Assembly: GCA_033782935.1 (NCBI GenBank)
Contig: JAWQEG010000415.1
Location: forward strand, 1,012,001-1,076,000
Length of the DNA: 64,000 nt
Reading direction: 5' to 3'
Source of the DNA: Petrolisthes cinctipes
Lineage: Eukaryota; Arthropoda; Malacostraca; Decapoda; Porcellanidae
Below the pieces are notes generated by a model. It saw only the letters and a program-made list of their open reading frames with translations, did no database searches and was not told the DNA's origin. A program made the position numbers and the translations under genes. Shown here in pieces: positions 56,801 to 64,000 of this stretch (positions are counted from its first letter, which is position 1; every line of letters begins with the position of its first letter).

Positions 56801-57786
56801 TGTTCAGCTCATGATATGTCAAATGTAGGGAATACATGGGCCATGAATAAGATGTAAGTCGGGCAATATTTAGGGGGAACAGCAATACGCAAACGAGTGG
56901 CTGAAGCACTTGACCCAGCAGTTAGAGAATAATGAAACCGAAGAGCGATGTGATCAGAGAATAAGTCTGGCACGGAGGAGCACAGGACCCGAGATGCTAT
57001 CAGGCCAGACGAGAGGATGTAATCAAGAGTACCTCCCCGGCAATGAGTGGCACCGCCAGTGTCCCAGCGTGTCAGATGATGATTGCGGATGTATGAAAGG
57101 AGACGAACACCATTACGGTTAGTAGAGCCAGAACCATCGCCCAAATCAGAATGCCGAGCATTAAAATCTCCCATATAAACCATACCACGCACTGTTGGAG
57201 AAGGAAGAGCCTCAAGAGTGAGTCTAGCTGGGGCAGAATAGACATTACATAGTTGTAGTACTCCATTCCCAGGTAGAACCTCAAATAGCTGAAAGGTCAT
57301 GTCAGGATCAGTGGAGGTACGGAGAAGGCGATGTGGCAAGGAGCTATGTATATAAGTCAGGAGACCATTCCTTACCAGATGAACATATGGCACATAACCT
57401 GAGAGGGGAGGAGCTTGCCCAGCAGCGAGCGGCCGTCCTGGAAATGCTTCCCGGAGAAAAATAACACTGGGATGATGACGAAAAACATAGGCCTTGAGTT
57501 GAGTGAGCTTAGCATAACTGGTGATACCACATACATTCCAGGAGATGACATCCAGCCGGCAATCACTAGCGAACTCTGTATTTGGAGGTAGAAGTCTGGT
57601 GAGTGGGGGCAGATGAGCGACCTGGAGAAGAAGATGGACCAGGAGAAGGGACTGACTCGAAAAGCTTTTCAAGGCGAGATGCAACAGTATCCATCTTTTC
57701 GGTAAGGTTAGTGAAAGTTGAGATGATGGCCTGCTGAGCCTCGACCAAGGTGGAGAGTTTGGAGTCATTGGCAGCCTGCGCGGCAA
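53897..57786 (-). pseudogene. ORF2 of 2J: APE endonuclease, RT, RNase H
   Basis: One frame from within ORF1 (open from at least 57,786) through APE (DVISWNVCGITSYAK, MVYMGDFNARHSDLGD, SDHIALRF), broken only by TGA at 56,809-56,811, then RT (STIIPIPKPGTAKFRPISLT, AFIDLRSAFDVANRD, PQRGVLSPLLFN, catalytic CYADDICVHS at about 55,603-55,632) to the RNase H start (CLYTDGSLQVDGAAGCAVF). A small deletion near 54,660 shifts the frame. The remainder of RNase H (FCDSRPALHSL, WVPSHVGLRHNGTVDRLAKE) and the Cys-rich tail run in the second frame to 53,897. The endonuclease lacks an upstream in-frame ATG, and ORF2 overlaps ORF1 by about 220 bases. Confidence 0.9.
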
Positions 57787-59038
57787 CTAGCCCATCAATC
57801 CTGGCTTCAAGGGCAGAAAAGCGGTTCTCGAGGGCCGTACATCGTGCCATGAGGGTAGCAACAGACTTGCAGAGGGCCAGGTCTGGAGGTGAGGCAGGGC
57901 TGGTAGGAGGAGCAGACTTGGGAGGTGGTGGTGGTGGCGGTGGTGGAGGCGGAGCAATAGTAGTGACACGAGCCTGGACCTGACGTCGAGTACATCCATG
58001 CCACACGTTAACTCCTGGCTGAAGGCATCGTGGACACTTCCATCGAGACGTATCCTCAGGAGGTGAAGGCTCAGAGGTGGAGGCAGCAGGACGTGATGAT
58101 TCGCCCCTGACAGGACACGTCTTGGAATCATGGTCGGCAGCACTCCATGCACACTTCGGCCTGGCAGAACAGTACCGGGAGATATGCCCCACACCCCAGC
58201 ACCTGTAGCACCAAGGTTGGTCATTATGAAGTTTCCTCACCTCACACGGTGGAAGACAAGGGAGGAAATCAAAGGAAATCTCATTTGGAGGTGGATCAGG
58301 TTGACTCCAGACAACAACAATACGGCTAATGGGGGAACCATCTTGGAAAAAACGACGGGCAAAGTACACACCAGGGTATCCCTTAGCAAGTTTTGGGTCA
58401 ACATCTATAGGAAAACGGGTAAGGATGTGGCTGGGGAACTTACGAGGCCTCTCGGGTGAGTCTTCAAGAATGAGAGGCAGAGACAAAAATTCACCAGCCT
58501 TCACTCTATCAATGATATCCTGACGCTTCCTAGAGATGTAGACAAACCGGGAGGTGACAGCAGCCATCTTCACTTCAGCCAGTTCACGCTGCAGCTGGAA
58601 GGCCCTGTTGACATCAGACAACCAATGCAACTTTGTGTCCGTAGATGGGTTCCCAGAGAAGGAGAGTTTGACATAGGCATTTCTTGGGGCAAAAGGAGTT
58701 GGTATACATGGAAGAAACACACCACGTTGAGGCAGAGAAGGTACGTCATGCACAGCTGAAGCACCCTTGGCAGTCTTGGCAGCCGGAGGCAAACAGTCCA
58801 CACCATCGGAATCCTGCAAGGAGTCGGACGAGGCATCAACGGGTCGCTTGGTAGAGGTTGAGGAGGTGGAAGGCTGCAACCTGAGCTGCGGAGTGACCGA
58901 GGAGAGGGGGGGAGGGTTGCGAGAAGGCAGCTCAGGCCAGTGATCCTCGATAGGAGACTCATCCTCCTCCGACATGGCCAAGTCTGCCTCCAGGCAGGAA
59001 GCCACATCCGAATCTGCGCTATCCATCAGGCCAGGCAA
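57566..59038 (-). CDS. ORF1 of 2J: zinc-knuckle, coiled-coil protein (intact)
   Basis: 490 codons, ATG at 59,036-59,038, no stop. The acidic, Pro/Ser-rich N-terminus (1-110) is followed by a conserved block (118-265, with FVYISRKRQDIIDRVKAG), a CX2CX4HX4C knuckle at 277-290 (CYRCWGVGHISRYC) and a second cluster whose second Cys is Ser (CAWSAADHDSKTC; Cys in 2L). A third Cys group (CPRCLQPGVNVWHGC), a Pro run of about 11 and a heptad-like helix (about 395-460, ALENRFSALEARIDGL) come next, and the C-terminus is Ser/Pro-rich. The likely role is RNA binding and trimerisation of the LINE particle. The only intact non-LTR ORF in the window. Confidence 0.85.
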   Translation of the reverse strand: MPGLMDSADSDVASCLEADLAMSEEDESPIEDHWPELPSRNPPPLSSVTPQLRLQPSTSSTSTKRPVDASSDSLQDSDGVDCLPPAAKTAKGASAVHDVPSLPQRGVFLPCIPTPFAPRNAYVKLSFSGNPSTDTKLHWLSDVNRAFQLQRELAEVKMAAVTSRFVYISRKRQDIIDRVKAGEFLSLPLILEDSPERPRKFPSHILTRFPIDVDPKLAKGYPGVYFARRFFQDGSPISRIVVVWSQPDPPPNEISFDFLPCLPPCEVRKLHNDQPWCYRCWGVGHISRYCSARPKCAWSAADHDSKTCPVRGESSRPAASTSEPSPPEDTSRWKCPRCLQPGVNVWHGCTRRQVQARVTTIAPPPPPPPPPPPKSAPPTSPASPPDLALCKSVATLMARCTALENRFSALEARIDGLVAAQAANDSKLSTLVEAQQAIISTFTNLTEKMDTVASRLEKLFESVPSPGPSSSPGRSSAPTHQTSTSKYRVR

Positions 59039-59296
59039 GGCCTAGATGGGAAGCGAACAACTGAACACACGAACATACACACACAGAACCACAATAAAAC
59101 AAATAAACCACAAACAACAATACCACAAACAGCAAAACCACAAAAAAAACGAGATAGAAAATATAAACAACCCCTATAACACCACAGACACAACAACACA
59201 CAAACAAGAACGTTGAAACAAGACAGACAACAACACAGGCAGAGCGCCAGGAACACGTCTTCACTCCAGGAAGGTTGGGGTGAGACTGTCGCAGCA

Positions 59297-59702
59297 ATGA
59301 CTGGCACCACTGCGGATGCAACTGATGTTAACGTGGTTATCCAGGCTAAAGATAAGGCAATAAAAGAATTAAAGGATCAAGTTAACAAAATAATGGTTCT
59401 AGTAGAAACATTGACATAGAAACTAGACGAAATTGTTGTATCAACACAGTAAAACAAGTACCACAAGGCTGATGACACCGTTTCAATTTCTAAGTCTCAT
59501 GTTCTCGCTCAGGTAACTCCCAGGAAGCCTACATCCGGGAGTCGTCCGGTTCCTTGCGAGACGAGCCGTTCGAGGACTGGCTCTGTATCTCGTGAAGAGG
59601 AACAGGCGATGGAGTCTACCATCGCAAAACCATCCCGAGGGAGGTCCCCAGGAAGTGCAGAGGAGGAGGAGGGTCTTCCCTCCCAGCACAAAAAGGTTCG
59701 GT
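59297..59702 (+). pseudogene. ORF1 C-terminus of family 3
   Basis: MTGTTADATDVNVVIQ leads into a short coiled-coil-like helix (AKDKAIKELKDQVNKIMVLV), then stops at 59,417-59,419 and about 59,450. A Ser/Arg/Glu-rich tail (SRTGSVSREEEQAMEST) runs to about 59,702. No knuckle is seen, so either the family lacks one or it lay in the missing upstream part. Confidence 0.5.
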
Positions 59703-59745
59703 GAGAGGAACGAGGCTCCCCAAGCCCCCGTAAACAGCGATAATC

Positions 59746-61310
59746 TTCGCGCTAAATATAATCCAATGGAACTGTCGAAGTCTTAGAGCTAAATTAAATG
59801 AACTCAAGCTTTTGGCCTCTTTTTACGCTGCCGATATTATTGCCCTTCGGGAAACTCATCTGAACGACCAAGTCGAAAACGAGGTTGTTCAGCTTCGGAA
59901 CTACTGCTTAATTAGGAGGGACCGTGGGGGGAGGGGTGGAGGTGAAGTGGCAATCTACATCCGCCATAACCTCCCTTTCACTGATGTGCCCTGTAATTTT
60001 CCTCTGAAAAGTGTCGCTTGCAGAGTAAAATTCGGTGGCACCTACCTGACTATCTGTTCTGTCTATTGTCCTCCTAACACGGTAACTTATGATGTTTTTG
60101 ATCTACAGGATAGTCTGCCCTGTAGAAAATTAAATTTAGGAGATTTTAAAGCTCATCATACGTTATGGGGTTCCCTGCAGGATGATAGAAAGGGGGAACA
60201 GGTGGCTGGGTTAATCAGTTATTCCAATTTGGTTCTTCTGAACGACGGTAGTCCGACAAGAGTTGAATATAATACCGGTAATTTTAGCGTCCTTGACGTA
60301 TCTCTGGTCTCCCCATCAATTGCAGTCTCGTGAAAGTGGCTACCCATTGATGACTCATTGGGAAACGACCATTTTCCTATTTTGATTAAAATTAAAAGCG
60401 ACATTCTAACAGAGCCTTTAGCACCTAAATTTAACGTTTAAAAATAATATTAAACATAATATCCTCAAAGCCGCAATGGCAACAATTCCTAAGGCTTCGA
60501 TAGATAGCGCAAAACATAGAGTTTCATGGTGGACGCCAGATATCTGCAGGGTACTGTGTGAGAGGAATAGAGCCTACAGGCTTTTAAAAAATCACATTAG
60601 TGATGAGAACTTTCGCAAGTACAAACTTACGAGAGCTAGGGCTCGTTGAACCATTAGACAAGCCAAACGAGACTCCTGGCGATGCTTTGTCTCTAGTATA
60701 AATAATGAAACACCTATATCACAAGTCTGGTCCACTGTTAAAAAATTAAATAAGAAAAAAATATCCATTAGAATTACCAACATCTCTTTTAATAACATCA
60801 ACTATGATGACCCTAGAGACATTGCTAACGCCGTCGCCAGGCAGTTCTCTTTCGCTAGCAGCTCTGAAAATTACCATCCAGCTTTCCTGCCCATCAAGGA
60901 AGCATTAAAGCTGCAGCATATTGACTTTGCCACAGGGGATTAATTAGATTACAACAGTAATCTAACAATGCAGATGCTTGTCCAAGTCCTAGGAGCCTGC
61001 AGTGGGACATCCCCAGGACCCGATGAGACTCGGTATGAGATGAAAAAGCATCTTGATCATGGGTCCATGATCTAGTTGTTGCAGGTGTACAACGAGATTT
61101 TGAAGGGGTCACACCTTTCCAGACTCGTGGCACTTTTCACATGTCATTCCCATACCGAAAGAAGGGGGGTACCCCAGATCGGCTACGTCGTATCGGCCTA
61201 TTGCGTTCACAAGTTGCTTATGCAAGGTCATGGAGCGAATTGTTAATCGTAGGCTATTGCACTTTTTACATTCCAGGAGTTTGCTGGTTGACGATTGGGC
61301 ATTTTTTATA
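59746..61310 (+). pseudogene. ORF2 of family 3: APE and RT start
   Basis: APE begins NIIQWNCRSLRAKLNELKLL (about 59,757-59,816), with ALRETHLND, LNLGDFKAHHTLWG (Asn of GDFN replaced by Lys) and LGNDHFPI (about 60,360-60,383); a TGA at 60,331-60,333 interrupts. The RT N-terminal region follows (SWWTPDICRVLCERNRAY, SGTSPGPDETRYEMKK, RPIAFTSCLCKVMERIVNRR at about 61,195-61,254) with several stops. Catalytic RT motifs and RNase H are missing because copy 1K interrupts here. Inactive. Confidence 0.8.
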
Positions 61311-62897
61311 GATTGATCAATTTATTAACAGATGCCATAGGCATCTGGCGGCACAACAGCTATGGTCATATATTGCCCAACATAATATTTAATGCTAAGG
61401 ATTTTAAAATATGGTCATCCACATCATTAATAAAATATATATACACATTAGGCAGGCTTCATTACCCCAAAAGGGAGAAGCAGCATGATTAAAAGGACAT
61501 TTCAACTAAAACTCACTTTTTTCTAAAATAACCTGATTAACTTAAGAAAAAATATATAAAAGATTCAAAATTAAAATTATTTAACTATCTAAAAAAAACC
61601 TCATTAATATCATAAATTTCACAATCATAAAATTCAGGAAGCTGGCCTCGTCCACAAAGGAGAGGGTGCTCCCTCCCACACTACAAGCCTCCTCTCCGAG
61701 CACCTGGGAGAGACTGTAAGAACCATTCCCCTCCTGGTACAGGGAGTAGGGAGGGAGAGCCCTCTCCATTAGAAATCCATGAGTCAAACGAGAGAGACCA
61801 ATGTGGAGACGGGCAAGATCCATCTCCCAGTGGCGGGACAGGCTGCTGTAGAGCTTGTTAGCCCCAACTGCGTCCCATCTGTCCTGCCAGCAGGAACGAA
61901 CAGCATCACCTATGTAGGGTCGCAGGTACAGGATGACGCCTGACAGCAGACCGAGCACTGGAGGCTGCAGCCCTAGCCAGGGCATCATCCCGCTTATTCC
62001 CATTAACACCCACATGGGCCGGTACCCAACAAAATGTGACTCTGTGGACACAACATCAAAGTAGTACAGGCCACTCAAGGATGACCAGCACTGGGGGATG
62101 GGAAAAATAAAATTGCCCAAGGCCTTGAAGGCATTACAGGAATCGCTGAAAATTGTAAAAGGCAGCTACGGGAGAGTAAAAATCCCTTGTGGGCCATATA
62201 GAATGGATGAAAGCTCAGCAGTTAAAATAAACATGAGAAAAGGAAGCCTACCCCCTAAACAAACTCAGACAGCATCAGAGTTTTACCCATCATTGTTGAC
62301 AGGAAGGGACTCCCTGTGAGAGAAAGGATGTTCTACAAAGAGGGAATGAGCCACTGGAGGAGGAAGAGATTCCTTCTTGTCTGAAAAGCATATGCAGGTG
62401 TAAACTTCTTGAAGAAGCCATGGAGCCACCCTCGGGACACGCACAGGACAAATGTGGAATACATCAATGCCCAACTCCTCTATAGCTTTCCTGACCTGGA
62501 AGCCAAAGGGCCATGGTGTGCGAGGATGTGAAAGGTAGTACTGAAACATGATATAGAATAACACCGCCAAGCAGGGAAGGAAGTCAGGAAGTCGATGTAT
62601 TTGATGTCAACAACGAACCAACGACAGACAACGGAGATCAAGAGGTGACTCATTAGCGTCCACCAGGAGACTGGGGATTGGGGACGATCTAATGGCACTG
62701 GTTGCCAGAAGTACCCCAGCATGATGAACAGGGTCTAAGACTCTAAGACAGGCAGCTGTGGCAGAGTATTACACCTCAAACCCATAGTCGAAATTTCATC
62801 TAATAAGAGAACGATATAGGCGGAGAAGGGTGGCCCGATCAGCCACCCAGGACGTATGGCACAGGACCCTCAACAGATTAAGAGCCTTGAGGCAAGA
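61311..62897 (-). mobile_element. Family 1 copy 1K, old and interrupted
   Basis: Diverged 3' part of a family 1 LINE: tail and hairpin (GATGCC-ATA-GGCATC), 3' UTR, Cys-rich tail, RNase H remnants (FVGYRPMWVLMGISGM and others, many frameshifts and small deletions) and the thumb region up to the codons preceding KALNLL. It ends at 62,897, exactly where the tail of 1M begins, so 1M probably inserted into it. Its upstream part would then lie beyond the window. Confidence 0.85.
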
Positions 62898-63250
62898 TTG
62901 ATTGATTGCTTGATTTTTGATGCAACTAAGCATCTGGCGGCGCAACAGCTAAGGTCATATGCCGCCCAACATAAAATTGTCATCTACATAATTAATAAAA
63001 CATGATTACCTGAAAGGGATAGGCACCATTATTAAAGGACACACAAACTAAAAAGCACATTACTAAAAGAACCCGTCGACATTAAAAAAAAAAAAAATGA
63101 AACCATCTAAAAACCATAAATATCAAAATAATATTTTGTGGAGAAGGCCAGCCTCCTCCACATAGGAGAGGGTGTTCCCTCCCACACTACAAGCCTCCTC
63201 TCCGAGCACCTTGGAGACACTGTAAGAACCATCACCCACCCGGTACTTGG
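62898..63250 (-). mobile_element. Family 1 copy 1M, 3' end only
   Basis: Tail, hairpin (GATGC-AACTAA-GCATC), 3' UTR of the 1G/1H sub-family and the last codons of ORF2, ending at 63,250 in the sequence CGGTACTTGG where the tail of 1N begins. Either truncated there or interrupted by 1N. Confidence 0.85.
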
Positions 63251-64000
63251 ATTGATTGATTGATTTAGAAATGCCATGAGGCATTTGGCGGCGCAACAGC
63301 TATGGTCATATATCGCCCAACACAAAGTAGTCATCTACATCATTAATAAAATATTTACACAAACTAAACAGACTTCTCCACCCCGAAAGGGATAGGCAGC
63401 ATGAATAAAAGAACATACAAACTAAAAGGCACATTTATGCTAAAAAAAAAAAAAAAAAAAAAAAACCTGACTAATTCAAGTAAAATATATGACAGATAAG
63501 AAAACGTTGAACTATCTAAAAAGCCATAAATATAATAAAATTCACAACTTTTGGAGGAGGCCAGCCTCCTCCGCATAGGAGAGGGTGTTCCCTCCCACAC
63601 CACAAGCCTCCTCCCCAAGCACCTGGGAGAGACCCCTCCGGTACTCGGTGAGGTGCCTACGACGAAGGTCCCCAAGGCTGGGACACTCGACAATAAGATG
63701 ACGTACTGTCAAAGGGACAAGACAATCATCACAGTAGGGAGGGTGAGCCCTCTCCATTAAAAAGCCATGAGTCAATAATGTGTGGCCAATGCGGAGACGG
63801 ACAAGAGCCGTCTCCCAACGGCGGGACAGGCCACTGTAGCTCCACAAACCAAGGCGCTGGCGGATGTCGCGGAGCTTGTTAGCCCCGACGGCGTCCCATC
63901 TGTCCTGCCAGCAGGAACGAATGGTAGCATCTATGTAGAGTCGAAGGTCCATTGCAGGAACAGGATGATGCCTGGCAGGAGGCCGGGAATTGGAGACCAC
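63251..64000 (-). mobile_element. Family 1 copy 1N, continues past window end
   Basis: Tail (TTGA repeats), hairpin with a compensated outer pair (63,270-63,285), 3' UTR containing a 24-base A run (63,440-63,463), and the ORF2 C-terminus and RNase H to the window edge. ORF2 is open from 64,000 to 63,542 (RNase H end, HTLLTHGFLMERAHPPYCDD, tail), with a deletion of about 20 bases near 63,632 in the tail domain. The state of the upstream part cannot be judged. Confidence 0.88.
63542..64000 (-). pseudogene. ORF2 C-terminal part in 1N (partial)
   Basis: 152 codons open at the window edge: the segment after the RNase H core (VSNSRPPARHHPVPAMDLRL), the SCWQDRWDAVGANKLRDIRQ block and the Cys/His tail PPYCDDCLVPLTVRHLIVEC. 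A small in-frame or compensated deletion precedes the final AGLLQKL. The catalytic domains lie beyond the window, so activity cannot be judged. Confidence 0.75.

Larger units (their letters stand above)
53741..59292 (-). mobile_element. Family 2 non-LTR retrotransposon 2J, near full length
   Basis: 5.55 kb minus-strand LINE with ORF1 (knuckles plus coiled coil) and ORF2 (APE, RT, RNase H). The 3' end is GCCGTAGCGTCAATCAAC on the plus strand, shared with 2L; no long tail repeat is present. Damage is light: one TGA in ORF2 and one deletion/frameshift near 54,650. Its 3' end interrupts copia RT, but the other side (59,293) is a different LINE, so the site has been rearranged or the copia remainder was lost. 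Confidence 0.92.
59293..61310 (+). mobile_element. Third non-LTR family fragment, plus strand
   Basis: 5'-truncated at the end of 2J and cut at 61,311 by the tail of 1K. It contains the end of an ORF1 and an ORF2 through APE into the first RT motifs. The protein sequence resembles family 1 ORF2 in layout (WNCRSLRAKLNELK, SWRCFVSSINNETPISQVW) but is clearly a separate family. Confidence 0.8.

Noticed and set aside
1..64000. Host protein-coding genes, tRNA, rRNA or CRISPR arrays
   Set aside because: Both strands were scanned. Every frame with recognisable protein maps to a transposable element, and no regular spacer-repeat array or cloverleaf was seen.

Overview
This window looks like repeat-dense animal chromosomal DNA in which essentially every recognisable coding stretch belongs to a transposable element. 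I see no host gene, rRNA, tRNA, operon or CRISPR array. The TE mix suggests an arthropod, most likely a crustacean: a DIRS-type tyrosine-recombinase retrotransposon, a Ty1/copia element resembling the GalEa-type group known from crustaceans, several RNase H-bearing non-LTR retrotransposons, a P/THAP9-like transposase remnant and many CT/GA microsatellites. The taxon is an inference; nothing here names a species.

Layout. 1-3,375: unique DNA with a 2.5 kb palindromic repeat. 3,388-4,544: 5'-truncated family 1 non-LTR copy (1A). 5,696-12,192: nearly full-length family 1 copy 1B on the minus strand (oligo-C 5' end, 5' UTR, ORF1 with three zinc knuckles, ORF2 with APE-RT-RNase H). 13,288-17,118: internally deleted family 2 copy 2L. 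17,146-24,435: a complete DIRS-like element on the plus strand, with inverted terminal repeats, an internal complementary region, gag, RT-RNase H-MT-like and tyrosine recombinase, apparently interrupted by short GT-AG introns. 24,436-27,077: spacer with two hairpin MITE-like repeats. 27,089-33,331: family 1 copy 1C with an 11-bp target duplication. 34,858-40,338: plus-strand copy 1D, itself split by minus-strand copy 1F (36,977-39,177) with a clear target duplication. 40,822-40,936: 115-bp family 1 end (1G). 41,195-41,855: P/THAP9-like transposase tail. 42,143-45,028: family 1 RT fragment (1O) split by two palindromic DNA elements, one with perfect 100-bp inverted ends. 45,831-46,373: divergent ORF1 fragment. 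46,374-49,513: rearranged copy 1H. 49,514-50,029: RT fragment 1I. 50,030-53,740: copia-like element with 5' LTR, cut off in its RT. 53,741-59,292: family 2 copy 2J, whose ORF1 is intact. 59,293-61,310: third non-LTR family, plus strand. 61,311-64,000: three family 1 3' ends stacked in the same orientation (1K, 1M, 1N), the last running off the window.

How the parts work together. Each element is, or was, a self-contained replicon: ORF1/gag proteins bind RNA, ORF2/pol proteins nick, reverse-transcribe and insert. Most copies are broken by nonsense changes (several look like CGA to TGA), frameshifts or internal deletions, so the region is a layered fossil record. The most unusual signals are the frame-preserving introns inside the DIRS-like element, a conserved antisense ORF in the family 1 5' UTR, a 3'-terminal hairpin with a compensatory base change, and several palindromic elements with related TGTAC-type ends. 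Coordinates of diffuse boundaries are accurate to about 5-20 bases. Similarity statements come from reading the sequence by eye, not from database searches.
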